A DNA stretch of 64,000 nucleotides, from assembly GCA_902519075.1 (NCBI GenBank), contig CABYIO010000001.1:51856-115855 (forward strand), given 5' to 3'. The position numbers and the translations under genes were made by a program. The number at the start of each line of letters is the position of its first letter. Position 1 is the stretch's first letter. The stretch is from an uncultured Bacteroidota bacterium (GTDB lineage: Bacteria > Bacteroidota > Bacteroidia > Flavobacteriales > Flavobacteriaceae). The notes under the pieces are model-generated. The model was not told the origin of the DNA. It saw nothing but the letters and a program-made list of their open reading frames with translations, and made no database searches. This document shows positions 11,501-21,044 of this stretch, in pieces.

Positions 11501-12388
11501 ATTTTATTAGATTTTAAAACTTTAGGCGAGACTTTATTTAGAGGAAAATCAAGTATTAGCAATGGTGAATTTCAATTTAATTTTGTAGTACCTAAAGATG
11601 TTGGAATGCAATTAGATTTCGGAAAATTTAGTTTCTATTCAAAGGAAAATAATAGTTTACAGGACAAGAATGGATATGATCTTTCTGTGTTAATAGGGGG
11701 TATTAATGAAAATGCAGATGAAGATAATCTAGGTCCTGAAATTGAATTATTTATGAATGATGAATCGTTTATTAATGGAGGTATTACAAATGAAAATCCA
11801 AATTTGATTGTAAAGCTTTTTGATGAGAATGGAATAAATACCTCAAGCGGTGTTGGTCACGATATAATAGCAACAATAGATTCTAATCAAGAAAATTCTT
11901 ATGTGTTAAATGAGTATTATGAAGCTAATATTGATGATTTTCAAAATGGTACAATAAATTTTCCTTTAAGTGATATTAGCCCAGGAATCCATACTCTTAA
12001 CCTAAAGGCATGGGATGTTTATAATAATTCATCAGATTCTGAAATTGAATTCACAGTATTTGATGAGGATCAAGACTTAGTAATTGAAAATGTGCTTAAT
12101 TATCCAAATCCCTTCATTAATTATACGGAATTTTGGTTTAACCACAATAGTTCAACTCCTTTATACGTTACAATACAAGTATTTACTGTTTCTGGTAAAC
12201 TTGTAAAAACAATTTTAGGTACAACTCAAACATTTGGAAACAATAGTTTTTCAAGGGATTTCTATTGGGATGGTAGAGATGATTTTGGTGATAAGGTAGC
12301 AAAAGGAGTTTACATTTATAAATTAAACGTTAGATCAGAATCATTAAACAAAAGTGTGTCAAAAATTGAGAAACTAGTAATTCTTTAA
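8555..12388 (+). CDS. porU: Type IX secretion system sortase PorU (C25 peptidase fold)
   Basis: 1277 aa with signal peptide; LCLFGDASYDYKNRIPN, VVNYFGHGGEDGLARERIF (His), FNCFVSVTCEFTKFDNP (Cys), C-terminal NYPNPFINYTEFWF domain; followed by porV. Confidence 0.93.
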   Translation: MQFMRIITFLSLILISSNFFSQSSQIDIDWFGEGQYNIGNISLIVPNSKNFKNNYSYGDYYRVVKQWESDRIIDESSVEISNIIYSDIDISEYNGLEKINFSNEANFRFNSSISKNKIFSFLELDPIIFDNGKYKIVQSFIINYRFSEISKNNKNSIQSSVMRNGDWYQFFIQESGIHKIDRNFLENLGVNTQSIDPRKIKIFGHGGEMLTMQNTENFLIDPLENSIKIIGEEDGSFDSNDYILFYASGPNSYNSENNTNLNLYEDRISYFLSIGSEDGLRISDLVEPDGETSSLINYYSNYQFHESDDYNLAKIGRRWFGDRFDYENVKTFSFDIDNLIADQPVNLKISAAATSEIVTSMSVELNGTQLSTMVFGSIGDPILATGDSFSSNINLNSSEANITLTYNNNGNPASSAYLDYISIEAISSLNFNGGQLTFYNDDLDFESEIVSYQISNSNNILSVWDISDLSNILEITHNQESSLVFKSVYSSLNKFIAYDGVDFYTPTIDNNSQISNQNIKEDIFLNSLNEIEPVDYIIIARSDMLFEAERLGNINRDVNGLNVKVVELQKIYNEFSSGNQDISAIRNFIRYVYNNSNNNNSLKYLCLFGDASYDYKNRIPNNTNIIPSWNSLNSFSLSSSYVSDDFFGMMDLGEGMMTNSNKLDIAVGRILADSNSRARDLVDKIEIYYSQNSFSDWRNKIIVVSDDVDEPWENIIQSTSNDIADLITENKPFFNAKKILSDAFNQETSSGGERYPEVKSQLINGMKQGALVVNYFGHGGEDGLARERIFDKIDAVDITNDKFNCFVSVTCEFTKFDNPNRETAGEYLYWNKNGGSIALITTTRQIFVSVGVNFNLTLEDYLFSLDSDSYTTMAEALRLTKIDPSISNSDQRRLVFFIGDPAMKLSIPEPQIIITKINDIPISEFESNIRGLDLVNIKGNVLDSNGQIIDNYQGELTATVYDKEIERSTLGNDGTTDNSGNPILLDFKTLGETLFRGKSSISNGEFQFNFVVPKDVGMQLDFGKFSFYSKENNSLQDKNGYDLSVLIGGINENADEDNLGPEIELFMNDESFINGGITNENPNLIVKLFDENGINTSSGVGHDIIATIDSNQENSYVLNEYYEANIDDFQNGTINFPLSDISPGIHTLNLKAWDVYNNSSDSEIEFTVFDEDQDLVIENVLNYPNPFINYTEFWFNHNSSTPLYVTIQVFTVSGKLVKTILGTTQTFGNNSFSRDFYWDGRDDFGDKVAKGVYIYKLNVRSESLNKSVSKIEKLVIL

Positions 12389-12409
12389 AACAGTATATTT
12401 GCTAACAAT

Positions 12410-13663
12410 ATGAAAATGAAAAAAAATATTTTATCACTAACTATAGCTTTTATTGCTTTCAACATTAATTCCCAAACATCTACTGAAATTATTCCAACCC
12501 CCAATGATAGTAGGGTAATTACAACTGGTGTCCCATTTCTGTTGATTGCATCTGATGCAAGAGCTGCAAGTATGGGTGATATGGGTGTAGCTACGTCTGT
12601 TGATACATATTCTCAGTTTTGGAACCCGTCAAAATATGTTTTTTCTGAGACTAAATCGGGCTTTGGTTTAAGCTACACACCTTACCTAAGCAAGTTGGTT
12701 AATGATATATCACTTGGAAATTTGACCTATTTTAACAGAATTAATGAAAGAAGTGCTTTTGCGGTAAGTTTACGTTATTTTTCTTTGGGAGAAATTGAAA
12801 TTATCCAAGATGAATTTTCACAAGCATTAATTGAAAAGCCAAATGAGATGACAATGGATATTTCTTATTCTTTGAGATTGGCTGATCAGTTTTCAATGGG
12901 TGTTGCCCTTAGATACTTAAGGTCTGACCTTAGGATTCAGGCTGTTGATGAAACTGCTAAAGCTGCTAGCTCATATGCAGTAGATATTTCAGCTTATTAT
13001 CAGGGTGAAGAACAAAGTTATGGAGATGTTGACGGAAGATGGAGAGCAGGTATGATTATTCAAAATCTTGGTCCTAAAATCAAGTATGATGAATCTGGAA
13101 GAGAAACTTTTTTACCTACTAATTTAAGATTAGGTGCGGGATTTGACTTTCTGTTAGATCAGTATAATAAAGTTTCTGTAACGGCAGAGTTTGCAAAGTT
13201 GTTGGTTCCAACTCCGCCAGTTCTTGGATATGAGTATAATTTTACTGATAATAATGAAAATGGAGTTTATGATGAGGGTATTGATGAATTAGGTGATCAG
13301 ACCACAGGCGATCTTGTTGTATATAATGGTCAGACTACTGATGTCGATTTCCTTTCCGGTGTTTTTCAATCTTTTTCTGACGCACCAGGTGGATTCAGTG
13401 AAGAATTGAAAGAATTTACTTGGGCACTTGGTGCTGAATATGTGTACGATGATTCTTTTGCTTTAAGAGCTGGATATTTTAACGAAAGTGAAGATAAAGG
13501 TGCAAGAAAATTTTTAGCACTTGGCGCAGGTTTTAAATTTTCTGGAACTAGAGTGGATTTATCATATCTTTTTTCAGCTTCTAGAGTTCCTAGTCCTTTA
13601 GAAAATACATTGAGATTTTCTCTTACTTTTGACTTTGGTTCTAATAGCTACTTAGAATACTAG
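12410..13663 (+). CDS. porV: Type IX secretion system outer membrane protein PorV (LptO)
   Basis: GVPFLLIASDARAASMGDMGVATSVDTYSQFWNPSKYVF with beta-barrel repeats and terminal RFSLTFDFGSNSY; directly after porU. Confidence 0.93.
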   Translation: MKMKKNILSLTIAFIAFNINSQTSTEIIPTPNDSRVITTGVPFLLIASDARAASMGDMGVATSVDTYSQFWNPSKYVFSETKSGFGLSYTPYLSKLVNDISLGNLTYFNRINERSAFAVSLRYFSLGEIEIIQDEFSQALIEKPNEMTMDISYSLRLADQFSMGVALRYLRSDLRIQAVDETAKAASSYAVDISAYYQGEEQSYGDVDGRWRAGMIIQNLGPKIKYDESGRETFLPTNLRLGAGFDFLLDQYNKVSVTAEFAKLLVPTPPVLGYEYNFTDNNENGVYDEGIDELGDQTTGDLVVYNGQTTDVDFLSGVFQSFSDAPGGFSEELKEFTWALGAEYVYDDSFALRAGYFNESEDKGARKFLALGAGFKFSGTRVDLSYLFSASRVPSPLENTLRFSLTFDFGSNSYLEY

Positions 13664-13694
13664 TTTTTCTTTTAAAAATATATTATTTTGCCTT

Positions 13695-13724
13695 TTGCAA
13701 TGGACATTCTATGTCTTATTTTTG
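13695..13724 (+). promoter_or_regulatory. Bacteroidota-type promoter for pdhA
   Basis: TTG (13695-13697), 19-bp spacer, TATTTTTG (13717-13724); matches the TTG / TANNTTTG consensus and lies upstream of the ATG at 13743. Confidence 0.6.
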
Positions 13725-13742
13725 TGTATTCAACACTATCCT

Positions 13743-14741
13743 ATGAAAAAGATTACGAAAGACACATATTTATCTTGGTATGAAGACATGCTATTTTGGA
13801 GAAAGTTTGAGGATAAGCTAGCCGCTGTTTATATTCAGCAAAAAGTTAGGGGTTTTCTTCATTTATATAATGGTCAAGAGGCTGTCCTAGCTGGATCATT
13901 ACACGCAATGGATTTATCTAAGGACAAGATGATAACGGCTTACAGAAATCATGTTCAGCCTATAGGTATGGGTGTTGATCCAAAAAAAGTTATGGCTGAG
14001 CTATATGGCAAAGCTACTGGAACATCCCAAGGCTTGGGAGGTTCAATGCATATTTTTTCTAAAGAGCACAGGTTTTATGGAGGTCATGGAATTGTTGGAG
14101 GACAAATTCCATTAGGTGCTGGTATTGCCTTTGGTGATAAATATCATGGAAGTGATGCAGCAACTCTTTGTTATTTTGGTGATGGAGCTGCGAGACAAGG
14201 TTCATTACATGAAACATTTAATTTAGCAATGCTTTGGAAATTACCTGTTGTTTTTATTTGTGAAAACAATGGGTATGCTATGGGAACATCTGTTGAAAGA
14301 ACTTCTAACACAACCGATATATGGAAATTAGGCTTAGGCTATGAGATGCCTTGTGGACCTGTTGATGGTATGGACCCAGTCAAGGTTGCTAAGGCTGTAG
14401 ATGAAGCTATAATAAGAGCAAGAAACGGAGATGGTCCAACATTTTTGGAAATGAAGACTTACAGGTATAGAGGTCACTCAATGAGTGATGCTCAACATTA
14501 CAGAACAAAGGATGAAGTCGCTGAGTATAAAAAGATTGATCCAATTACAAAGGTTAAGGAGATAATTCTAAAAAAGAAATATGCATCTCAAAAACAACTA
14601 GATGAAATTGATTCAAGGGTAAAAGATTTGGTTAAGGAATGTGAAAAATTTGCCGAAGAATCCTCTTACCCAGATAAGAACCTTATGTATGATGCGGTTT
14701 ACGAACAAAAAAATTATCCATTTTTAAAACATAAAATTTAA
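13743..14741 (+). CDS. pdhA: Pyruvate dehydrogenase E1 component alpha subunit
   Basis: GFLHLYNGQEAVLAGS, GGSMHIFSKEHRFYGGHGIVGGQIPLGAGIAFG, GDGAARQGSLHETFNLAMLWKLPVVFICENNGYAMGTS, YRYRGHSMSD. Confidence 0.96.
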   Translation: MKKITKDTYLSWYEDMLFWRKFEDKLAAVYIQQKVRGFLHLYNGQEAVLAGSLHAMDLSKDKMITAYRNHVQPIGMGVDPKKVMAELYGKATGTSQGLGGSMHIFSKEHRFYGGHGIVGGQIPLGAGIAFGDKYHGSDAATLCYFGDGAARQGSLHETFNLAMLWKLPVVFICENNGYAMGTSVERTSNTTDIWKLGLGYEMPCGPVDGMDPVKVAKAVDEAIIRARNGDGPTFLEMKTYRYRGHSMSDAQHYRTKDEVAEYKKIDPITKVKEIILKKKYASQKQLDEIDSRVKDLVKECEKFAEESSYPDKNLMYDAVYEQKNYPFLKHKI

Positions 14742-14743
14742 TT

Positions 14744-16357
14744 ATGGCTGAGTTGATTAAAATGCCTCGTTTAAGTGATACCATGGAGGAAGGTACTGTC
14801 GCTGCCTGGTTCAAAAAGGTTGGTGACAAAGTTCAAGAAGGGGAGATTTTGGCTGAAATCGAAACCGACAAGGCAACCATGGAATTCGAGTCATTTTATG
14901 AGGGAACTCTTTTGTATATCGGTATACAAGAAAATGAAACTGCAAAAGTAGATGCACCACTTGCTATCATAGGTGATCCAGGAGAAGACATAGATTCTAT
15001 TTTAGGAAATCAAACAAATAAAACAGAAAAACCTATTGAGGTTAAAGATTCTGAGCCTTTCAAAAAGTCTTCACAGGATTCTAAAAAAACAGTTGAAAAA
15101 CCGATGAATGATAATGTTCATGTTATCACAATGCCAAGGTTAAGTGATACCATGGAAGAGGGTACGGTTGCTTCGTGGTTTAAGAAAGTTGGTGAGGAAG
15201 TAGAAGAAGGTGAAATTTTAGCTGAAATTGAAACTGATAAGGCTACCATGGAATTCGAATCTTTCTATTCTGGCACTCTTCTTCATATAGGCTTATCTGA
15301 AGGTGATTCTGCAAAAGTAGATTCTTTGTTAGCCATTATAGGCCCCAGTGGAATGGATATATCACAATATTTAAATGGTTCTGTAAAAATTGAGGCAGAG
15401 GATAGTGAAAAAGAAGAGTTAAAAATAGAACAAAAGGCTGATAGTAAAACTATCGTAGAGAAAGAAGACACATTACTAAAAAGTGTAAAGACTAACAAAT
15501 CCGAAAGAATTTTTATTTCACCTCTTGCTAAGAAATTAGCTAATGATAAAAATATTGATATTTCAACTATTCAAGGGTCAGGTGAAAATGGAAGAATTAT
15601 AAAATCTGATATTGAAAACTATAAAGAAGCAGTAGTTCAAACTATGGCTCAAAAAACAATGCCTCCTTCAGATAGCCAAGAATATTCAGAGGTTAGTCAC
15701 TCTCAGATGAGAAAGGTAATCGCGAAAAGATTATCGGAATCTAAATTTTCAGCACCTCATTATTACTTGAATGTTGAGCTTGATATGTCGGAAACGATTG
15801 CATTTAGAAAACAATGTAACTCAATTCCTAACACAAAAATCTCATTTAACGATATTATTATCAAAGCCTGTGCTGTAGCACTAAGAAATAATCCAAGTGT
15901 AAATTCTCAATGGTTTGACGACCGAATCAGATACAACAATTTTGTTAATATTGGAGTAGCTGTTGGTGTTGATGATGGTTTAATTGTTCCAGTATTAAAA
16001 AATGCTGATAAAATGAGTGTTGCAGAGATCAGTACAACGGTGAAGGAGTTGGCTGGGTTAGCTAGAGATAAGAAGCTAACTCCTGAAATGATGCAGGGCA
16101 GTACATTTACTATTTCAAATTTAGGAATGTTTGGAATCGAAAGTTTTACATCAATTATTAATCCTCCAAACTCTGTTATTCTTTCTGTAGGCGCTATAAT
16201 ACAAAAGCCGGTTGTAAAAGATGGTGAAATTGTTGTTGGTAATACTATGAAATTAACTTTAGCATGTGACCATAGAGTTGTTGATGGGCTAACAGGATCT
16301 AAGTTTTTACAAGCATTGAAGCCACTTATTGAAAACCCACTATCAATGCTAATTTAG
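14744..16357 (+). CDS. pdhC: Dihydrolipoamide acetyltransferase (PDH E2) with two lipoyl domains
   Basis: Two ETDKATMEFESF lipoyl motifs, E3-binding domain (ISPLAKKLANDKNIDISTIQGSGENGRIIKSDI), catalytic CDHRVVDGLTGSKFLQAL. Confidence 0.96.
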   Translation: MAELIKMPRLSDTMEEGTVAAWFKKVGDKVQEGEILAEIETDKATMEFESFYEGTLLYIGIQENETAKVDAPLAIIGDPGEDIDSILGNQTNKTEKPIEVKDSEPFKKSSQDSKKTVEKPMNDNVHVITMPRLSDTMEEGTVASWFKKVGEEVEEGEILAEIETDKATMEFESFYSGTLLHIGLSEGDSAKVDSLLAIIGPSGMDISQYLNGSVKIEAEDSEKEELKIEQKADSKTIVEKEDTLLKSVKTNKSERIFISPLAKKLANDKNIDISTIQGSGENGRIIKSDIENYKEAVVQTMAQKTMPPSDSQEYSEVSHSQMRKVIAKRLSESKFSAPHYYLNVELDMSETIAFRKQCNSIPNTKISFNDIIIKACAVALRNNPSVNSQWFDDRIRYNNFVNIGVAVGVDDGLIVPVLKNADKMSVAEISTTVKELAGLARDKKLTPEMMQGSTFTISNLGMFGIESFTSIINPPNSVILSVGAIIQKPVVKDGEIVVGNTMKLTLACDHRVVDGLTGSKFLQALKPLIENPLSMLI

Positions 16358-16367
16358 CAATATCAAA

Positions 16368-17045
16368 ATGTCTAAGAATATTATAATTACTGGTACAAGT
16401 TCTGGAATTGGCTTTGAGCTGGTAAAGATATTTTCAAAAGATAATAATAGAGTACTAGCATTGTCAAGAAATAACTCCAAATTAAGAGATTTGAAATTGG
16501 ATGGAGTTGATGCAATAGATTTTGATATTAATAATCCTGATGAGGTTAAGCTTACTGAATTTTTAAATTCTGTAAATAGAATAGATGTATTAATAAATAA
16601 TGCAGGTTACCTTGTAAATAAATCTTTTGAAGATACTACACTAGATGATTTTCAAAATATTTATTCAACAAATGTTTTTTCAGTAGCAATGTTAATTAAA
16701 AGAGTCATTAAATATATGCACGAAGGTTCAAATGTTATAAACATAAGTTCAATTGGTGGTGTGCAAGGTAGTGTAAAGTTTCCAGGTTTATCAGCTTATA
16801 GCTCAAGCAAAGGAGCACTTAATATTCTAACTGAAATGTTGGCTGAGGAATACAAATACAAAAAGGTACATTTTAACTCCTTAGCCTTAGGATCTGTTCA
16901 AACCAAAATGTTAGAAAAAGCATTTCCAGGATTTAAGGCTTCCACATCGTCTGAAAACATGGCAAAATACATATATAATTTTGCAACAGAGGGTTATAAA
17001 TTAATGAATGGTAAAGTAGTTTCTATTTCTTCAACAACACCATAG
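16368..17045 (+). CDS. Short-chain dehydrogenase/reductase
   Basis: IIITGTSSGIGFELVK, NNAGYLVNKSF, YSSSKGALNILTEMLAEEY (YxxxK). Confidence 0.92.
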   Translation: MSKNIIITGTSSGIGFELVKIFSKDNNRVLALSRNNSKLRDLKLDGVDAIDFDINNPDEVKLTEFLNSVNRIDVLINNAGYLVNKSFEDTTLDDFQNIYSTNVFSVAMLIKRVIKYMHEGSNVINISSIGGVQGSVKFPGLSAYSSSKGALNILTEMLAEEYKYKKVHFNSLALGSVQTKMLEKAFPGFKASTSSENMAKYIYNFATEGYKLMNGKVVSISSTTP

Positions 17046-17645
17046 ATGTATAAAATCTTTGAAAAAATTCCAGAAGCTTCCTTAGAATACGTAAAAAGTC
17101 TTATTCTTTCTGAAAACATTACAATAAAACTAAAGAAATCAAGAAAAACCAAGCATGGTGATTTTTCTGTAAAGAAAAATGGACTGTGCATGATTACTAT
17201 TAACGATGATCTAAATCAGTATAGGTTTTTAATTACCCTTATTCACGAAATATCTCACTACAAAGCATATAAGAACTATGGGCCATATATAAAGCCTCAC
17301 GGAGTTGAGTGGAAAAATATATTCAAGAATTTGTTACTTCCAATAATTAATTCTGAAGTTTTCCCAAATGATATATTGAGAACCCTTGCTATATATGCGA
17401 AAAATCCAAAAGCATCATCAGATACAGACTTAAATTTAAGTTTAGCTTTAAATAAATACAATATGAATCAATATGATTATGTATTTGGCCTTTCAAATGG
17501 CTCTGTTTTTAAAGCCTCAAATGATAGGGTTTATGTAATGATTAAGAAATTGAAAAAAAGATATGAGTGTATGGATGTATTAACAAAAAAATTATATTTG
17601 TTTAGTCCAAATGTAAAGATAAAGGAGATAATTAATGAGTGCTAA
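17046..17645 (+). CDS. SprT-like zinc metalloprotease domain protein
   Basis: LITLIHEISHYKAYKNYG (HExxH) followed by KPHGVEWKNIFKNLL. Confidence 0.85.
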   Translation: MYKIFEKIPEASLEYVKSLILSENITIKLKKSRKTKHGDFSVKKNGLCMITINDDLNQYRFLITLIHEISHYKAYKNYGPYIKPHGVEWKNIFKNLLLPIINSEVFPNDILRTLAIYAKNPKASSDTDLNLSLALNKYNMNQYDYVFGLSNGSVFKASNDRVYVMIKKLKKRYECMDVLTKKLYLFSPNVKIKEIINEC

Positions 17646-18057
17646 AAATAAAATTAGAGTCGCAGTAAGTGGTTATTTTGACCCTATTCATATTGGACAT
17701 TTAGAGTATCTAAGAATGGCAAAAGAATTAGGTGATTCTTTAGTTGTAATTGTTAATAATAATTACCAGTGTAAGCTAAAAAAAGGAAAGCATTTTATGG
17801 ATGAAAATGACAGAGTTGAGATAGTTAAAGAATTGAGATTTGTTGATGAAGTTTTTCTGTCAGTTGATAATGATAGAACTGTTTGTAAATCTCTTGAAGA
17901 AATAAAGCCTGATATTTTTGCTAACGGAGGTGATAGGGCAACAAGTGAAGTACCAGAAACTCCTGTTTGTAAAAAATTCAATATAAAAATGGTTGATGGA
18001 CTTGGAGATAAGATTAGAAGTTCATCATCTCTTACAGGTTTAAGCGAAATAAGCTAA
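17635..18057 (+). CDS. Cytidylyl/adenylyltransferase-like protein (HxGH superfamily)
   Basis: VAVSGYFDPIHIGHLEYLRMAKELGDSLVVIVNN (HIGH) and DKIRSSSSL. Confidence 0.88.
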   Translation: MSAKNKIRVAVSGYFDPIHIGHLEYLRMAKELGDSLVVIVNNNYQCKLKKGKHFMDENDRVEIVKELRFVDEVFLSVDNDRTVCKSLEEIKPDIFANGGDRATSEVPETPVCKKFNIKMVDGLGDKIRSSSSLTGLSEIS

Positions 18058-18819
18058 CTATTGCTCTAGGTACATTTTTCTAACCTTCTTGTATAGATTA
18101 GATGAATAAACAAAATCAGTAACCGCCTGATTATCGGTTTTGAAAATATTACTTTTACTTCCATTCCATTCCAGTACTCCATTTTTTAGAAAAATAATTT
18201 TTTCCCCAATCTCCATAACTGAATTCATATCATGGGAATTTATTATTGTGGTAATGTTTAATTCTTCAGTGATTTCCTTAATCAAGTTGTCTATTACAAT
18301 TGCTGTTTTTGGATCTAATCCAGAATTTGGCTCATCACAGAATAAATAACTAGGGTTATTTACAATAGCTCTGGCTATTGCCACCCTTTTTTGCATTCCT
18401 CCAGATGCTTCACTTGGCATTTTTTTATTACTGTTTTCTAACTCTACTCTTTTTAGTACTAAATTTACTCTGTCAAGCATTTCATCTAAGGGCATATTTT
18501 TGAACATTCTTAAAGGAAACATTACATTTTCTTCAATTGTCATTGAATCAAATAACGCGCTACCTTGAAAAACAGTGCCTATGCTAGATTTTAACTCCAT
18601 TTTTTGATTCTCATTCATTTGTTGAATATTACTTTTATTAAAGATGATTTGACCTTCATCATGTGTGTGTAGACCAAGTAAGCACTTTAAAAAAACGGTT
18701 TTTCCAGATCCAGTTTGTCCAATAATTAAACTTGTTTTGCCTTTTTCAAATTCACAAGAGATCCCTTTTAGAATAGGTTTATTATTAAATGATTTTTTCA
18801 GATTTATAACTTTTATCAT
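18058..18819 (-). CDS. ABC transporter ATP-binding protein (MlaF-like)
   Basis: Walker A GQTGSGKTVF, signature ASGGMQKRVAIARAI, Walker B YLFCDEPNSGLDP; start at MIKVINLKKSF preferred over the longer ORF; paired with an MlaE permease. Confidence 0.92.
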   Translation of the reverse strand: MIKVINLKKSFNNKPILKGISCEFEKGKTSLIIGQTGSGKTVFLKCLLGLHTHDEGQIIFNKSNIQQMNENQKMELKSSIGTVFQGSALFDSMTIEENVMFPLRMFKNMPLDEMLDRVNLVLKRVELENSNKKMPSEASGGMQKRVAIARAIVNNPSYLFCDEPNSGLDPKTAIVIDNLIKEITEELNITTIINSHDMNSVMEIGEKIIFLKNGVLEWNGSKSNIFKTDNQAVTDFVYSSNLYKKVRKMYLEQ

Positions 18820-19556
18820 TATCCTAGTAGCATTTGTGTTATTAAAAAATTGAATACAACAATCGAAACACTTGTCCAAATAAATGATTTAGTACTTGCC
18901 TTACCAACTTCTAGTGCTCCTCCTTTCATGTAGTAACCATGAAATGACGGAACTGTTGCTAAAATAAATGCAAAAACAAAACTCTTAATAAAGGCATATG
19001 TCATATGAAATGGAATAAAATCAGTTTGAATACCCTCAATAAATGCACTCATGGTGCTATAACCGCCATAAACACAAGCAACCATTCCGCCCAGCATTCC
19101 TAAAAACATTGCAATTGAAATCAAAAATGGGTAAAGTAGTAATGCAATGACTTTAGGAAACACCAAATAATTGATTGAATTTATACCCATCACCTCAAGA
19201 GCGTCAATCTGTTCTGTAACTCTCATCGATCCAATACTCGATGTGATAAATGAACCTACTTTTCCCGCCATTATGATTGAAATGATAGTTGGGGCAAATT
19301 CAAGAATTATAGTTTCCCTGGTTGCATATCCAACTAAGTAGTCAGGGTAGAAAGAACCCGTTGTGCTTAGAGCTAGTTGTATAGTTATTACACCTCCAAT
19401 AAAAAAAGAAACAAATGAAATAATACCCAATGAATTTACAACAGTGTCCTCGGTATCTTTCAAGATCAGATCTTTCATAACCCTCCATTTGGTGGGTTTT
19501 TGAAACATCTTTTGTAACATTAAGATATATAGTCCTATATTGTGTAAAAGAGTCAT
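18819..19556 (-). CDS. MlaE-family ABC transporter permease
   Basis: APTIISIIMAGKVGSFITSSIGSMRVTEQIDALEVMGINSINYLVFPKVIA is the MlaE family signature. Confidence 0.93.
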   Translation of the reverse strand: MTLLHNIGLYILMLQKMFQKPTKWRVMKDLILKDTEDTVVNSLGIISFVSFFIGGVITIQLALSTTGSFYPDYLVGYATRETIILEFAPTIISIIMAGKVGSFITSSIGSMRVTEQIDALEVMGINSINYLVFPKVIALLLYPFLISIAMFLGMLGGMVACVYGGYSTMSAFIEGIQTDFIPFHMTYAFIKSFVFAFILATVPSFHGYYMKGGALEVGKASTKSFIWTSVSIVVFNFLITQMLLG

Positions 19557-19674
19557 TTTTCTTCTTTATATACTATAATATAATTTACAATAAATATTAA
19601 TAAAATTTATCATAATTCATTATTTTTGACTGTATTAAAATCAATATAAAATTAGAATATTTAGATAATAACTT

Positions 19675-21027
19675 ATGATTAAACGTTTTTGCACTTATGT
19701 TTTTTTATTGATTTTTTGCTTTCAGACAAATGCTCAATTCCATTCACATAGTCATAATCACAATCACGATGGTTTACACCATTGGGAAATTCCAAGTAAA
19801 GACCCAGATAGAATTATTTTAACATTTAATGGTGATCCTGCAACTAAAAGAGCTGTTACTTGGAGAACTGATTCATCTGTTAATAAAGCTAAAGCCCAGA
19901 TAGCAGTTGCTGCCGTAAATTCAAGTTTTGTTAAAGAAGCCACAACTTATTTTGCAACTACTGAAGAATTTGATTTAGGCATTTATAAATCAAATAAATC
20001 TTTGATTGTCAACTATCACAGCGTAGTATTTGAAAACTTAAATCCAAATACGCTCTATGCATACAGAGTTGGAAATGACGAAAATTGGTCTGAGTGGATT
20101 CATTTCAAAACAGCCAATGATACTTATAGCCCTACTCAATTTGTATACTTTGGAGATGCACAAAATGATATTTTAAATCACTGGTCAAGAGTTATCAGAA
20201 TGGCTTATCAAACTGCTCCAAATGCATCATTTGTAATTCATGCCGGAGACTTGGTAGATTCTGCACACAAAGACAATGAGTGGGCACAATGGTTTAAAGC
20301 TGGTGGGTTCATTCACAGCCAATGGACAGCAATTCCGGTTGTCGGGAATCATGAATTTCAAAGATTTGACGGATACGAAGGATCATTACCCAGAAGATTA
20401 TCGATCCAGTGGAGGCCGCAATTCACACTTCCAGTTGAAGATAATTTAGACAGTAGGCTTCATGAAACTGTATATACAGTTGAATATCAAGATATACTTA
20501 TTCTAGTGCTCAATTCAACGGGTTATCTTGAAAAGCAAACTGAATATATCAAACAAAAGTTGAGTAATACAGACGCAAAATGGAAGATAGTTACTAATCA
20601 CCATTCTGTTTTTTCACCTGCAAAAGGTAGAGATTTCGAATATGCAAGGAAAGTGTGGAAGCCATTATTTGATAAGTACGGAGTTGATCTTGTTCTGAAT
20701 GGTCATGACCATACATATGCTAGAGGACATGTGCCTGTAAAATCTCAAAATATTGATCAATCCGGAAGTTTTAAAACTTTATATGTTACATCTGTAAGTG
20801 GTCCTAAACAATACAAAGTGGATAAAGAGAATATTAAAAATTATGTTACTGATGGATATAAATCCGATAAAATCGGAGAACAAACTCAGTTTTTTCAAGT
20901 TATTAGTGTAGAAAACAATAAATTAATTTATAGTGCATATACCACTCTTGGAAACCTGTATGATAAAGCAATTATTACAAAAGACTTTTCAACTGGAGAA
21001 AAAACCATTTCAAATTCGATTAAATAA
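19675..21027 (+). CDS. Secreted purple acid phosphatase-like metallophosphoesterase with His-rich N-terminus
   Basis: Signal peptide; HSHSHNHNHDGLHHW; FNGDPATKRAVTWRTDS fibronectin-like domain; FGDAQND, HAGDLVDSA, VVGNHEF, NHHSVF, NGHDHTYARG. Confidence 0.9.
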   Translation: MIKRFCTYVFLLIFCFQTNAQFHSHSHNHNHDGLHHWEIPSKDPDRIILTFNGDPATKRAVTWRTDSSVNKAKAQIAVAAVNSSFVKEATTYFATTEEFDLGIYKSNKSLIVNYHSVVFENLNPNTLYAYRVGNDENWSEWIHFKTANDTYSPTQFVYFGDAQNDILNHWSRVIRMAYQTAPNASFVIHAGDLVDSAHKDNEWAQWFKAGGFIHSQWTAIPVVGNHEFQRFDGYEGSLPRRLSIQWRPQFTLPVEDNLDSRLHETVYTVEYQDILILVLNSTGYLEKQTEYIKQKLSNTDAKWKIVTNHHSVFSPAKGRDFEYARKVWKPLFDKYGVDLVLNGHDHTYARGHVPVKSQNIDQSGSFKTLYVTSVSGPKQYKVDKENIKNYVTDGYKSDKIGEQTQFFQVISVENNKLIYSAYTTLGNLYDKAIITKDFSTGEKTISNSIK

Positions 21028-21044
21028 ACAGAAAAAGTAAAGGT

